The notes: generated by a model from the sequence alone, not told the origin. Positions 38,089 to 50,108 are shown, counted from the stretch's first letter. The stretch: 64,000 nucleotides of DNA from Erythrophleum ivorense (GCA_026724425.1 JAIUCV010000009.1:15139294-15203293); one strand, 5' to 3'. Numbers and translations are program-made.

Positions 38089-39771
38089 ATGGATTTTATG
38101 GGAAATCCTTCTCCTTCGCCTTCCTCTTTGCTGGGTTCGTTCGGGAATTTCGTTGAAAGGGCTAAACAGATTAGCACTCTTGCGGTTTCTGCTATCATTG
38201 GGAACATCTTCTCTGCGATCTTGACCTTCTGCTTTGCCTTGGGTTCGAATTCGATTCATCTCTTTCTTATGATTGCATTCTTGTGTGCCTTGGACATTTC
38301 ACGAAATTCTTGATCTGCTTTTGTTTTTCCCATACGTGTGTACTCTAGACATGTTCTCGGGTTTTACGTTTTTTTTGAATTTGTAGGGAATGACTGATTC
38401 AGGTGTTTTCGCACAGGACAGAAATTCAATTTCTGTGAAAAGTAAAACCTGGGTGTGCCATTTTTTTGTGGCATAGATTGGCATATGCTCACATTTGTTG
38501 TTTTGTTATATTGTACCCATATTCAAATTCATCCAAAATTATGGTTAATCGAAGGCCAATAATGTAATGCCTTGTTTGTTGTGACATATTCTTCTGTTTG
38601 AAATTCATCAAACGCCAATAAGACAACGATCCTTTTTATTAATTTTCACTCTGACTGGGTTTCCAACCTGGATCTTTTAGCTTTGGAGATGACTCAGCAT
38701 CTTTAAGCCAAAGCTTATTGGTAATAAGGCAATGATTTTATGGCTTCTTTGTTGACAGTGGGAACTTTGCTGGGGGCTATGACTGGAGCTTTGATAGGCC
38801 AAGAGACAGAGAGTGGCTTCATTAGAGGAGCTGCTGTAGGAGCCATATCAGGAGCTGTGTTTTCCATTGAAGTATTTGAATCTTCTCTTGTTCTTTGGCA
38901 ATCTGACGAATCTGGGATTGGGTGTCTCTTATACTTGGTGAGTAACTCAACTTTCTAACCCTCTTGCCAAAATTAAAGGGATATCTACTGTTGATTTAGA
39001 AGCTTATGCAGAGATTTGATGATCAGTTTCACCCTCAAGTTGTGTAATCTTTTGAGTTATGTATGCAGATTGATGTTATTGCTAGCCTACTGAGTGGTAG
39101 ACTTGTCCGTGAGAGGATAGGTCCAGCCATGCTAAGTGCTGTCCAAAGTCAGGTAATTTTGCTGTGTTTGAAGTACTTTTTATGCTAAGAAGCACTGAAA
39201 CAGGCAAGATATATTGTTTAAATATAATTTGAAGTGTCATATTTGATATGAGTGTTGAATATATATTAGACATAATACAAGTTCGTTTTTGAAGCATTAT
39301 TGCTTCATAATTTTTAAGTGATGAGACAGAAACTTGCTTAGGTAATTCTTCTGGTTTACACATTTCCCCATCCTTGTCAGATGGGTGCTGTTGAAGCAAG
39401 CTTTGATGAGATTCAAAACCTCTTTGACACTGGAGGTGGCAAGGGTTTATCCGGAGATTCAGTTGAAAAGATCCCAAAAGTCACAATTACAAGTGACGAC
39501 AATGTTGATGCTTGTGGTGAAAGAGTTTCCTGTTCAGTTTGCCTCCAGGTTTGTTAATACTACTAAGATTAATTATCTATATACTGTGTAGTGTTTTTAA
39601 TAAGCTTATCCTTTTTGGAGATCACATTCTAAATTTGTACTTATGCAGGACTTTCAGCTTGGGGAGACAGTTAGAAACTTGCCTCATTGTCATCACAAGT
39701 TTCACCTACCTTGTATAGATAAGTGGCTCTTCAGTCATGGTTCTTGCCCATTATGCAGAAGAGATCTGTAA
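38089..39771 (+). CDS. NIP1: RING-H2 membrane E3 ligase, NEP1-interacting protein type
   Basis: Probable ubiquitin E3 ligase in a chloroplast or other membrane; the Arabidopsis relatives bind the plastid polymerase RPOTmp (family knowledge). Exons: 38089-38242, 38759-38937, 39069-39152, 39381-39548, 39649-39771; 235 residues. The N-terminus is variable. A hydrophobic helix (about residues 30-51) is followed by a glycine-rich, GxxxG-dense membrane region with the family signature GALIGQETESGFIRGAAVG. A loop (SLLSGRLVRERIGPAMLSAV) leads to the C-terminal RING-H2: C190, C193, C209, H211, H214, C217, C228, C231, all eight ligands present. Splicing is conventional and phases close. The start ATG at 38089 is chosen because it lies just upstream of the hydrophobic segment; M at residue 4 is an alternative. 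Position matches At4g35840 in the syntenic block; the NIP1 versus NIP2 label is uncertain. Confidence 0.93.
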
Positions 39772-41240
39772 TTTTGTGTATGCAAAACTACAAACCGTGA
39801 AAGTAGCTCTTTCATGGTTTATACATTCATGTACTTCTAGGACTTGTACTGGGAGCATCCCACTTGTGTGTAGAATCATTGTATTTAATTAGTGTGAAAA
39901 ATTTTTGGGCACAGAAAAGTTCCACTTAGGACCCTTTCTATTTATTCAAAGATACACAAAGTAATACGAATTTAATGCAGATCCTGAAATGGTAGTGCAA
40001 GTAGCAGTTAAAGAATCATCTTGTTTTGAGTTTTGGGGTTGAATCTTGCCAAAGCTAACATTCTTTGGTATTTTAAATTAATGAAAATAGATTGGAGATG
40101 AAACATTTTTGGGGTGCCGACACACTTTGAACAGGTCCCCAATCCCTATAACGAAATCGTATTCTTCTTTCGATTGGAACTCTCCAACGTCCAAACAGCT
40201 CTACAATTACAAATAAACTTTTATTAACTCACAGAGCTCCTACAAAACCTGAAACTTTTAAAGCACTTAATGTTTTTTGGGTAAGGTAAGAGTATCTTTT
40301 AGGAGAATAAATTATGTTAGGCGTTGATCCAGGATTTTAACCCAAGCAATCAAGATAAAAAACGCATTTCTTTAACCAAAAGCACTTACTAATAGTTAGA
40401 TATTTGGAATGGTCGATAAACATATAATTTACATAACATCAATCTCAGTTAAAGAATTAATTCGCACTCATTTTTTAATATTTTATTTTTAAAATCTTGT
40501 GTTTCCTTTTTAACCAAAAAGTAAAACAGCCTCAACAATTAGAAATGAAGGAAGAAGTTGCTGCTGGCTTGTTTGGTACACATAGTCAAAAGGAATGTAA
40601 TACAAAATGAAATGAAAAATGTAATTTTAGAGATAAAAAAATATTTTGTGTACTCTTATTTAAAAAAATAATAAAAAGAGAATAAAAATTATTAAATAAT
40701 AATTATAAAAATATAATAAACATTGTATATAATTAATAAAATGAGATTTGATAACACCAATTTAACCAAAGTTCCTCATCCCATATTAGCCTTCATGGTT
40801 TGATCCATTTTGGTGTGCTAACCAGTTTGTGAGGCCTGGTTAAAGACTTATATTTTCTCTGGTATTATTTATTAAAAATAAAAAATTATTTTATTAGTAT
40901 TAATAAAAATAATTAATATTAGTTTAACTTATTAATTAGGTTTAAATTTAATAATTTTTCTATTTTATCCATCTTTATTTTATATAAAAAAACGTTATAC
41001 ATTGTTAAGTGTATTAAATGTAACAATAAATGAAGGATAAAAAAAAATTTATTATTTTGTGAAATAAAAAAATATATCATATTTTTTATATTTTAAAATC
41101 AAAAAAATCTCTTCAAATTTTAACTAAAAAAATCTCTTTAAATTTTTTTATAAATAAAATGGAGGGAGTAATTTAAAATCAGATCTCCAATAATACAACT
41201 GTAGGAGTAGGCTTCAACTTTCAACACATTCTCCAACTCT
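39772..41240. other. RING gene 3' UTR, then AT-rich spacer
   Basis: The first 130 or so bases are the likely 3' UTR of the RING gene (to about 39895). The remainder shows no coding sequence. Words such as GCTTGTTTGGTACACATAG near 40565 resemble ends of small AT-rich MITEs seen elsewhere in plants, but no pair of ends could be matched. Confidence 0.45.
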
Positions 41241-41242
41241 TA

Positions 41243-42156
41243 TAGTGCGTTTGGATCGAGAAAAAGTGAGGAGAAGGGGAGGGAGGGGGAGGAAAACGAA
41301 ATTTTCTCTCATTTGGTCCGAAGAGAAAACGGAGGAGAAGAGAAAAAATGAAGAGAAAAGTACAGTGGGTCCCAACATTTTTTTTTCTCTCTGAATTGGA
41401 GAGATTAGAGAGAAAAAGGGACGCGCGCCTATGTAAATAATAAAAAAATATATTTAATAGTTTTTTTAAATATTTTAATTAGTTAATTAAAAATTAATGT
41501 TACAATCAATTTTTATTATTAAATTAATTAATATATTTTACAAAATAATAATATTTTGTAATATAAAAATTAATAGATGATATATAATTTTTAAAAAATT
41601 ATACATAATTAAAAAAAAATTGCGACTGTGTCTAGCTGCAATGCAGTCGGACACACATATATATATATATATTATATTATATTATATATATAATATAATA
41701 TAATATTTATTATATTTTATATTTAAATTAATTAATATATATTAAAATAATATTAATATTTATAATTTCAAAATAATAATTTGTAAATATTTTTTATAAA
41801 ATAAATTTAATTAATTTAAAGAATAAATATTTTTAAAATTTAAATATATGTTTTTTTATTAAAATTTTTTGTTTTATTTAAAAATAATTTTGTGAAATTA
41901 TTTAAATATTTTTTAAATTAATTTTTATATCTTTTATTATTCTTATTTTTTTAAAAAAATATATATATAAAAATTTAAAATAATAACAAACTTATTATTA
42001 TATTAAATTAATATATATATATATATACGTTTTCTCTCCTTCCACTTCTCCTTCTATCCAAATGTATGGAAAATTCTCAGTTTTCTATTCTCTCACCTCT
42101 TTTCCTCTATTTTCTCTCCCTCTTCTTTTCTCTTTTTTCATTCAAACAAAGCGTTA
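41243..42156. mobile_element. Non-autonomous TIR element, probably hAT-like, about 0.91 kb
   Basis: The left end (TAGTGCGTTTGGAT then purine-rich GAGAAAA/GGAGG) and the reverse complement of the right end (TAACGCTTTGTTTGAAT then purine-rich) form a long imperfect inverted repeat; the inner arms both contain GGAGAGAAAACG-like sequence. The middle is AT-rich with (TA)n runs. No transposase ORF. GTTTGG-type ends suggest hAT MITEs. No 8-bp target duplication could be confirmed, so exact borders are approximate. Confidence 0.6.
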
Positions 42157-42808
42157 AACAGCACTTGGAACAACACTGATACTGTTAGCGATCCAAATTA
42201 TATATTTAGCCCGGCATCAAAATGTCACATTTATTCTTAATTATTAAATATTAAGAGTAGACAAGTTCCTGCAACACGCTAAAATGATGATGATGATGAT
42301 GATGATGATGGATGAAGCAGAAAGAAGCGGTCCACTATACCGCTAAGATGGGGTTATATCAGTAGCCCCCTTTTTATTTTTTTAATAAGAGAGAGCATGA
42401 ACCTTTATTGAAGCATTTCGTCTGGCTTTCCTAGCACACCTGAAGATCAAATTCCCAAAAAAAGAAAAAAAGAAAAGGCAAGGACAATTTGACGATGGAT
42501 TGAAATTCGCATTTGCATTTCTGACCTTTTACACTTGAGTTTTGACGGTAAATGTCAAGTATCAACTATTTTTATAATTTGCTAGAATTCAATTCTAAAG
42601 ATCTTTCGTGTGAAGGTAGGACTGATACAAATTGCTTCAAAGTATGATCTTAACAATTTAAACTAATTTTAAATTTTTTGTCGAAATTCTCGCCTCATTG
42701 CCAAAAGGTGATGCTCAGCTCTGCCAAAATGTATTAGCATATGTAAATAAATAAAATAAATATAATGACAGTTCAAGGCCCATATATACTAGGCATGCTT
42801 GCATCCTT

Positions 42809-42848
<40 letters not shown>

Positions 42849-43498
42849 AGTTCGTATGTATTTGACTATTAATGGTGGGTTTGCGCCCCTTGATATTGAG
42901 CTAAGTTGATTAGCTAATCTACTTAGCTAAAGCATATAATTATTTTAATTTTTTTAAAGCTAAAGCATATTGCTGTCGGTATAGGCCAAAACAAAAGCTA
43001 AAGGGCATGATCAAATTTTCGATCAAACACACTTACTCGGTCAATGGCATAAAATGCCGCGATTATCATAGAAATTAAACTTGGAGGATTCTTATCTAGT
43101 AGAACGGAAACTGCTTTCTATCGTTAAGTCAATTCAATTTTTTTAAGCATTAGTAGATTATTTGCTAGTTATGTTTAGCACGTTGCATCGTCATATATAA
43201 TAGTACATACACATTAAAGTCACCATTTTGAGGCCATTAATAATTAGTAAATAAAAGTGTAATAGATTCGCCGTCAATCAGCCGCAGAAAATGCGTGCAT
43301 TGTGTAATAGGATCTTTAGCTTATGTGCCGTCCAAAGATAACACCAAATAAGCCAAATTTGAGAGTGCCCTTCGGAAAATTTTAAATGCAACTACTAGCT
43401 ACATGTAAGGTCAGTGACAACTGATCAAAGACTGAAACTAGTAGAAGGGTATCACAAAAACTCTTCTTTGAAGACGAGAAAGTTATCACAAAGTTGCA
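42157..43498. other. Spacer and probable promoter of the receptor-like kinase
   Basis: Contains an (ATG)n/(GAT)n run at 42284-42310 and a (CA)n run at 42811-42841 flanked by TA repeats. The last few hundred bases before 43499 must carry the kinase promoter and leader; no clear TATA box was fixed. Confidence 0.45.
42811..42846. repeat. (CA)n/(TA)n microsatellite
   Basis: About 15 CA units followed by TA units; a clean candidate length polymorphism. Confidence 0.9.
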
Positions 43499-46341
43499 AT
43501 GGTGGCAGCTTCCCCACAGGCATTAGCAAAATCATTTCTGGAAAATGCGAGTGCATCTGCTCATAGTATGAAGGTGGGATTTATTGCAGGCCTTGTGACA
43601 GTAATGGCAATGGCCTTGTTGTGCTGTCTCTTGAGGAGAAAGCTCATTATATTTCCTAATAAAGGTAGGTTTCTAGAGGTAACTGCAATATTTGTTTGTA
43701 CAAAAAGTCTATTAATAGGTCTACACCGGTTCAATTGGTTGAAAGAATCTAGACTAAGCCTTTGCATCTTTGTGCGCAAAGGTTCAAATTTCTCCTTTAA
43801 CAAGTAGCCTTGTTCGAGAGTTAACTCCTTATAGTGATATCTCTTAATGCCTTTGGAAATAATATTACGGGTTGAGTCTTTACTTGTTTCTATGAGATTC
43901 TAAATATGCAATTGGTATCTTAATCGGAGTCTTGAAGTAACCTATCTTTATTGTTATTTTTGTGTAGCCAAAAAAAAAAAGTCTAGTAATGATAAAAATG
44001 GTTTCTTCTTCTTAATCAGAGCACAGTTAATTTGTTTCCAATGGTTGTTATTCTTGCAGGAAAAAGGAACAAAAGCTTTAAGTGTGACAAAATTTCGTTA
44101 AGGCGTTTTGATTTAGAGGAAATAAAGAAGGCTACCAATAATTTTAGCCAAGATTGCTTGCTAGGTTCTGGTGCATTTGGGAATGTCTACAAGGGAACCT
44201 TTGACATAGAAGGCACATTAGCCATTAAGAGAGCTCATTTTGATTCATTATCAAGCGTTGAGGATTTCAGAAATGGTAAGCCTTCCAACTCCTCTTGAAG
44301 AGAAAAAGTTCAATTCATAAAAATATTTTCTTTCCTTGGCAGAAGTCAGACTCCTTTCAAAGGTAAAGCACAAGAATCTCGTTGGTTTGGTTGGATACTG
44401 TGAAGAACCTAGTAAGTAGATCATAGTAAAAAAAAATTTCCTCTTAATTGTGTAGTAATAATACAGAAATTTTTAAAAAATAATTATTATGATAATTAAG
44501 CACTTCTTAACAGTGTCCCACTAGTTATTTCAACACAATTTTATGCTAATTTTGGAGGAATTATGCCTTGAGCAGAAGGAGATGGGGTCAAAATACTAGT
44601 ATATGAATACGTACCAAATGGTTCTTTGCTCGAGTACATGATGGGTAAGATTACATCTTTTTACAATAGAGACTCTAAATTCTTTGAAGAGAAGGCTCAA
44701 GAATGAGTCTGTTTGCTTCTGTAGGAAGAAGAGGGAAGAGCTTAACTTGGAGGCAAAGAGTAAAAATAGCAATAGGAGCAGCAAGAGGTACATGTATCCT
44801 TTCGAAACGATAATTCTCAGTTAGTAAGAAGTTCACTTTAGCATAGAATTATTTGACTTTTTTTTCTTTTTTCTTTTTTTTAATACAGGCATAGCTTATT
44901 TGCATGAGGGGGTGAAGCCAAGCATAATTCATCGTGACATAAAACCAAGCAACATCTTAATAGGGGAAATGTTTGAGGCTAAGGTTTCTGATTTTGGGCT
45001 GGTAAGAACAGGGCCTAGTGGGGATCAATCCCATGTGAGTAGCCAAATCAAAGGCACACCAGGGTACCTTGACCCTGCCTATTGTTCAAGCTTCCATTTG
45101 ACCACTTTTAGTGATGTTTTTAGCTTCGGGGTCACACTCTTGCAACTTGTTTCAGCTAGACCTGTTGTTGATACCTCCCAAAACCAAAGTGCTTATCATA
45201 TTATCGACTGGGTAAGCAATGCAAATTAAATTCCCTTCACTCTTGTAAGCATTAACGCGCTGACACAAACACAGGGACATAATATTAATATAAACATATT
45301 AACATTTTTGATATAAACATTTAATATGTGTTTTATAAGGACACAACCAGAGGTGTCAATATGGATTGGTTCTCATAGATCGGTGCATTCAACTTTAATA
45401 AAAATATGTAGTTAGACTGATAAATAATAATCTCCTTCTAAAAGAAACTTTTTAGCCTGACTTTATTTGACCTTTGAGCTAAATTGGATTGAATTAAACT
45501 AACTTAAGGATTGACAATTTTTTCTAAAATATACATTATGATTGGATAGGGTTAATGCTTTTTCAAAAGATAATTTATCAATAATTTAAATGCATATTTT
45601 TAGGATTTGCTCTTAGAGGCAAAGCTAGAGGACTAGCCCATAATCCAAATAAATGTTGGTTGGACTAAGATTTTCATATTTCATAGGATTTACCTAATCC
45701 GATTTTTAGAACATAAGCCCTTTGCGGGCCAAGCCAAGTTTGCTTTAACTAACATTTTTAGACACAAATCCCTTTTTGTAAATTTTCATGTTTCATATCC
45801 TTCCCTCTTTGTATCAACGATTTGTGATTTCTTCTTTTTTGAATTTAAGTTGCAATACACTAAAAATAATTTAACAACTTGGTACTTAATTATGCAGGCA
45901 AGGCCTAGCTTAGAGAGGGGTAAGGTTGAAGATATTATAGATGTAAATCTATTAACTGAGCCATGCAATATGAAACTGATGCTAAAGATGGGGCAGCTTG
46001 CCTTAAAATGTGTGGTTCAAGTACCAACACATCGTCCTACAATGAACCAGGTGTGTCAAGAACTAGAGGAGGCCCTCCACTTATCTGATAATTTTACCAA
46101 CCATCACTTCTCAAAAGGTTATAGCAGATCAATTGGGTCATATCACCAATCAACAGATTCAGAGCCTCTTAGATCATCAGTGGAAAACTACGATCACGCA
46201 CACAGCTTTGTGAGCATGGATCAGAAATTCCATGTTGATAATGATAGCTTTTCCTTTCAAAGCACAAGCTTAAGGTGCCTAGAGAATAATAGCATTAATA
46301 TAGACGTTGATGAGAACAGTTTGAGAAGGACAAAAGAATAA
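43499..46341 (+). CDS. Receptor-like Ser/Thr kinase with minimal extracellular part
   Basis: Exons: 43499-43664, 44060-44275, 44343-44411, 44576-44644, 44725-44787, 44889-45211, 45898-46341; 449 residues, all phases closed. About 25 N-terminal residues carry no clear signal peptide and are followed by one membrane helix (GFIAGLVTVMAMALLCCLL), a basic stop and a kinase domain from about residue 85. Kinase residues seen: glycine loop GSGAFGNVYKG, Lys112 (AIK), Glu128 in helix C, catalytic HRDIKPSN (Asp211), and DFG at Asp229. The APE-equivalent reads D-P-A where relatives have D-P-E (Ala258). The Ser/Asn-rich tail after residue 330 is unlike known domains. It most resembles plant RLK/RLCK kinases with calmodulin-binding or LRR relatives, but I cannot name the subfamily. 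An upstream ectodomain exon was looked for and not found. Confidence 0.88.
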
Positions 46342-46675
46342 TATATAGTGTTAATGTACTGCTTTTCTTTGCCTCCTCTGGATATAATATATCCGAGACT
46401 TTTTTTTTTTTTTAAATCTTGGTCAAATCCATGACTTCTTATTCCCTACTCCACCTTTTGCCTAATCTAATTTACTTGATTTTCCTTCACCTTGTCAAAT
46501 GTGACTAGTTCATATAATTTTATTTATTTAAAATGGAGACAGGAGTGAAAAATTTTCAGAAATTATACCAAAAAAAAAAAAAGATTCCTATCTCTTCCCT
46601 CTATTAAATTTAAGAAGAAAAAAAATAGATATTTCATCTCTTATAATAAGATTTAGGAATAAATTAGAAAAGTTG
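46342..46675. other. 3' flank of the kinase gene
   Basis: Likely 3' UTR and short AT-rich spacer up to the target site of the long-TIR element. Poly-T at 46401-46412 and poly-A at 46569-46581. Confidence 0.5.
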
Positions 46676-46684
46676 ATATATTTT

Positions 46685-48833
46685 TAGAAAATTAATTATT
46701 TAATCCTTATAATTTATCTTAATTTTTAATTCGGTTGTTATATATGTTTTTTAAATTAATTTTTAAAATTTTAGACTATTTCAAAATTAGTCCCTAATTT
46801 TATAGACATTAAATTTATACTTCCTAAAATTGCCACGTGACATAACACCGTCAAGGATTGGCTAAGGTGGCAAGCAGAATATCCATCTGGCTGCCACATT
46901 ATCAACATATTCACGCAAGGCGTGAAACGCGGGTTGATCAAAGCCTCCATCTTAAAACGCACAAGCTTCACGCATTGGGTTTGATTAAAATGCAGAGCAT
47001 GAGCACAGCCTCCATATTCGGATGAAATGAAGGAGGAGGAGGAGGTTGGAGTAAAATGCAGAGCAAGAGGGAAAAAGATTAAAGCTAGGGCTTTCAATCT
47101 TCTTTTCTGCATCTGCTTCTCTTTGACCTCTTCTCATTTGTGCAGCAGCAAGCTCCATCGCGCTAGGTGGATTTAAGAAGTAACACAAAGCTCACACATT
47201 TTAAAAAAGGAATCATGTCAATGCTCAACGTGTTTAAGATGTCCTTATAAAACACACGGTAACACTTCAAATTATATGATTTTGCAATGTCAATGTCCAT
47301 ATCCATGCTTTTACAGAAAATGACAAGAAAAGGAAATCATATAATCAGTGAGTAGAGAACATTACCTTCATTGTGGTACCAGGATCTCCCAAAAAACAGG
47401 GCTCTGAGTTTAGAAAGTAACTCATTCAAGTAAGAGAGGATCAATTTTAGTACCCAGGTTGCTTATTCTTCTCCCAGTACATAATTTGTGTCGTCTGCAT
47501 CTATGATTCCCCTGTTTAATTCATTTCCAAACAAAGAGAATCAGAAATAAAGTACTTTCCTGGCAATTTTCTCTGTCATTCACTTTTCTCCCCAGTGCTT
47601 GGACTATTAGCCTCAAATTAAGGATCTGTAGAGAAAGATGACAGCAAGATAGACAAGGCCCAGATAGGACATCACAGAAATAAAGCTGCAACCATGAAAG
47701 TGTCAGCCTGGGAATGGCAGAACTCAGAAGTGTATATATATTTTTATTAATTCTGTTTTATTGTGAATTTCTAACCTCACATTTATATCCCTTGCATAGC
47801 AAGATGAGATTATAATGAATGTTCAAATCCCAAAGACAAATGCTGATCTCGAGATATCTCTCTACATGATTAAATCAACTGAAGATTGAAATTTATAATA
47901 AAGAATAAATCTTAAAAACTGTATGAAATTTTGCCAATAAATTTCACTTTCACTTCTGCACAATTCTGAAATGCAGATAGATCAATCACCTAGACTCTGC
48001 AATTTGCCCTGGGTTTGGGGGAAGCTATGGAATTCTTCTGCTTTTGGAATTAAAGAGTAAAATCAGTCAGTGTTATTAAAAAATAAGCACAAAGCCCAGA
48101 AAACAGACTGAGAAAAACAGAACTTAAAAGAACTTAATTGAATTTGAACTATCTTTTGAGAAGTTTTGGTAAATTGTGGAATGCCTTTTAACTGGGGGAG
48201 ATTGTTTCACAGTAACTGCAGGGATTGACACTGGTCTTTCATTATTTTGCTGAAATCTCCTGTGGGTACTTTGAAGTCTCTTAGGTTCTGGTTGATTCAC
48301 ATCCACAGCCTTCTTGTTTTCAGGTTCATCAATCACAGCCTTTTCTGTTTCCTTCAAAACCACCTTTTCCAGTTCATTCACAATCAAGATCCCCAATACC
48401 CCTCCTCCCAAAAAAAGAAAAAAAAAAAAGTGGCCATGGCAATATTCAGAATGTGGAGGCTGTTGCTGCATTTTATTTGAACATGGAGGATGTGCTCATG
48501 CTCTGCGTAATCAAACGCAATGAGTGAAGCTTGAGCATTTTAACATGGAGGCTGTGCGATTTACTCCTTCTGCCAGATCACCCTGCGTTTCATGCCTTGC
48601 AGGAAGGAATATGTTAATCATGCGGCACTGGGGATTCCGTTTGCCACCTTAGCCAATCCTTGACCGTGTTATGTCATGTAACAATTATAGGAAGTATAAT
48701 TTTAACGAATGTAAAAGTATAAGAAATAATTTTGAAATGATTTAAAATTATAAGTATTAATTAAAAAAGTTAAATTATAAGAATTAAATTAAAAATTATG
48801 AAAAATTATAAGAACTAAATAATTAATTTTTTT
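46685..48833. mobile_element. Long-TIR DNA transposon, Pack-MULE-like, 2.15 kb
   Basis: About 350 bp at each end form a diverged inverted repeat (46685-47030 against 48485-48833 reversed), sharing long words such as TCAAGGATTGGCTAAGGTGGC and GCAGAGCATGAGCACA. The 9-bp word ATATATTTT flanks both ends (46676-46684 and 48834-48842), a size typical of Mutator-like elements; because it is AT-rich it is only supportive. No transposase is visible. The interior is less AT-rich than the flanks and carries coding-like sequence (see next entry), as in Pack-MULEs that capture host gene pieces. Confidence 0.7.
48124..48471 (-). CDS. Coding-like fragment inside the long-TIR element
   Basis: An open frame of 115 codons begins inside the right terminal inverted repeat and ends at 48124. 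Its C-terminal two thirds (from about VNELEKVVLKETEKAV) have balanced composition, acidic/basic alternation and no low complexity, unlike random AT-rich frames; the N-terminal part is TIR-derived (MQQQPPHSEYCHGH then a phenylalanine run). Further along the same strand, after an acceptor-like TTGCAG, 47613-47685 encodes a 23-residue hydrophobic stretch with a stop, possibly a second captured exon with a membrane tail. Product not recognised. Probably a transduplicated gene fragment, expression unknown. Confidence 0.4.
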   Translation of the reverse strand: MQQQPPHSEYCHGHFFFFLFLGGGVLGILIVNELEKVVLKETEKAVIDEPENKKAVDVNQPEPKRLQSTHRRFQQNNERPVSIPAVTVKQSPPVKRHSTIYQNFSKDSSNSIKFF

Positions 48834-48842
48834 ATATATTTT

Positions 48843-49456
48843 TATTTCTTAGATTTAAAAAAAAAAGCATTTGATGGTTGAATTTGTGCAGTGCTTCTTT
48901 TTGCCTTATTTGATTGAGAGTGTATGCTAACCTTGATCACATCATTCTCATTATTTATCAGCTCCAGTGATTATGAAACGTCACTCTCAACTTATTTATA
49001 TATAATATAGTCAGGATGTAATATGTTAAGATGTGAGTAGCACCAAAGACGTAGAGCTAGTGAAATGAAATCCAAGATCAATTCTAAGCAAATATTCTCA
49101 AATTATAATTAGAAATTATACATATATATTTTAAAAAAAGCTTTTATTGATTCAGTTTATAACAAATCAGTAGCAGTGCTTTTATATATTATCTAAAATT
49201 TAGTAGATAACCGTACTTATTTATGTATATATAAAAACTATTTTAAATCAATTTTAATACGATATTTTATTTTATTAAATTAGTTAATGTTGACCTAGTT
49301 ATCAAAATTAATAAGATTAATGAGAGGATAAAATCTTTTTGATGTTATTTCGGCTACTGTTGAATAACATCTCATATACATGGTGTACTGGGAGAATTCA
49401 GGCTGTCAGAGTAATCATAATCAGCTTGCCATTTATATAACATTTTATTCGTTATT
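48843..49456. other. Short AT-rich spacer
   Basis: Between the long-TIR element and the WRC-like ORF. No gene or repeat supported. Confidence 0.5.
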
Positions 49457-50108
49457 CTATTGGTTCTTAATCCTCAAGCATATAATGTTCCCTTTCTCAT
49501 TTTTTAATCTTTTTCCTTTAGATTTTTCTTCTCGCAGTTGTGCAATTCTTTGTTCTACAATTATTTTTCTTTTTGTAGTTTTCTTATTTTCTTTTATCCA
49601 TCTTTTATTTCTTTCTATGTCTTTGAGATTATACCTTCTTTGTTGATAATGGAATTCACAATATTTACTAATAGGAAATAAAGATCTTAATGGACATCTC
49701 CAAACATATGATTTTTTCGTTTTGTTTGAGACTCTTGAACATCTATAAATACTTCTAGATTTTAAGTCTTGAGTTTTAAAGTCAGCATTTTTATATTGTT
49801 CAGTTAGTGTTTTGGGATTTGTCATTTGGTGCAATGAATTTTTCAATTTTTCTAAATTTTGCAATTTTTTTCTTTTTGTGTTTCTTTTCTTTTTTGGAAT
49901 TATTTTTTTCTGGAAAATCTATATTGGTTTTTTCTATTTCTAGTTCTTCCCATATTTTTTGAAATTCTTTAAAATCTAATTGAGTGAAGTTTTCAAATTC
50001 TTCTAATCCTTTTATGAAATTGTTTTCTTCTTCTATTTCTAGTTCTTTCCAAAGTTTTTCAATTTCTTCTGAATTCCATTCGATGGTTTCGTTAATTTCT
50101 TGAATCAT
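49457..50108 (-). pseudogene. WRC-like zinc-motif ORF broken by a frame change
   Basis: Two overlapping minus-strand frames make one probable old coding unit. The upstream part (50108-49800) is a strongly acidic, Glu/Lys-rich, likely coiled-coil segment beginning MIQEINETIEWNSEE and ending in a lysine-rich stretch. The downstream part (49864-49457) has C-x14-C-x11-C-x2-H with VWRCPL and KYCEFH, the layout of the plant WRC domain of growth-regulating factors (C-x9-C-x10-C-x2-H, family knowledge) with a longer first loop, followed by a basic tail. The frame changes near an A/T homopolymer at 49864-49870, where an indel or a missed intron could be the cause. It could equally be an ORF of the neighbouring retroelement. 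No host gene identity is claimed. Confidence 0.4.

Noticed and set aside
43021..43498. A missing ectodomain exon for the receptor-like kinase
   Set aside because: No open frame with signal peptide, LRR, lectin or malectin-like sequence precedes the first exon.
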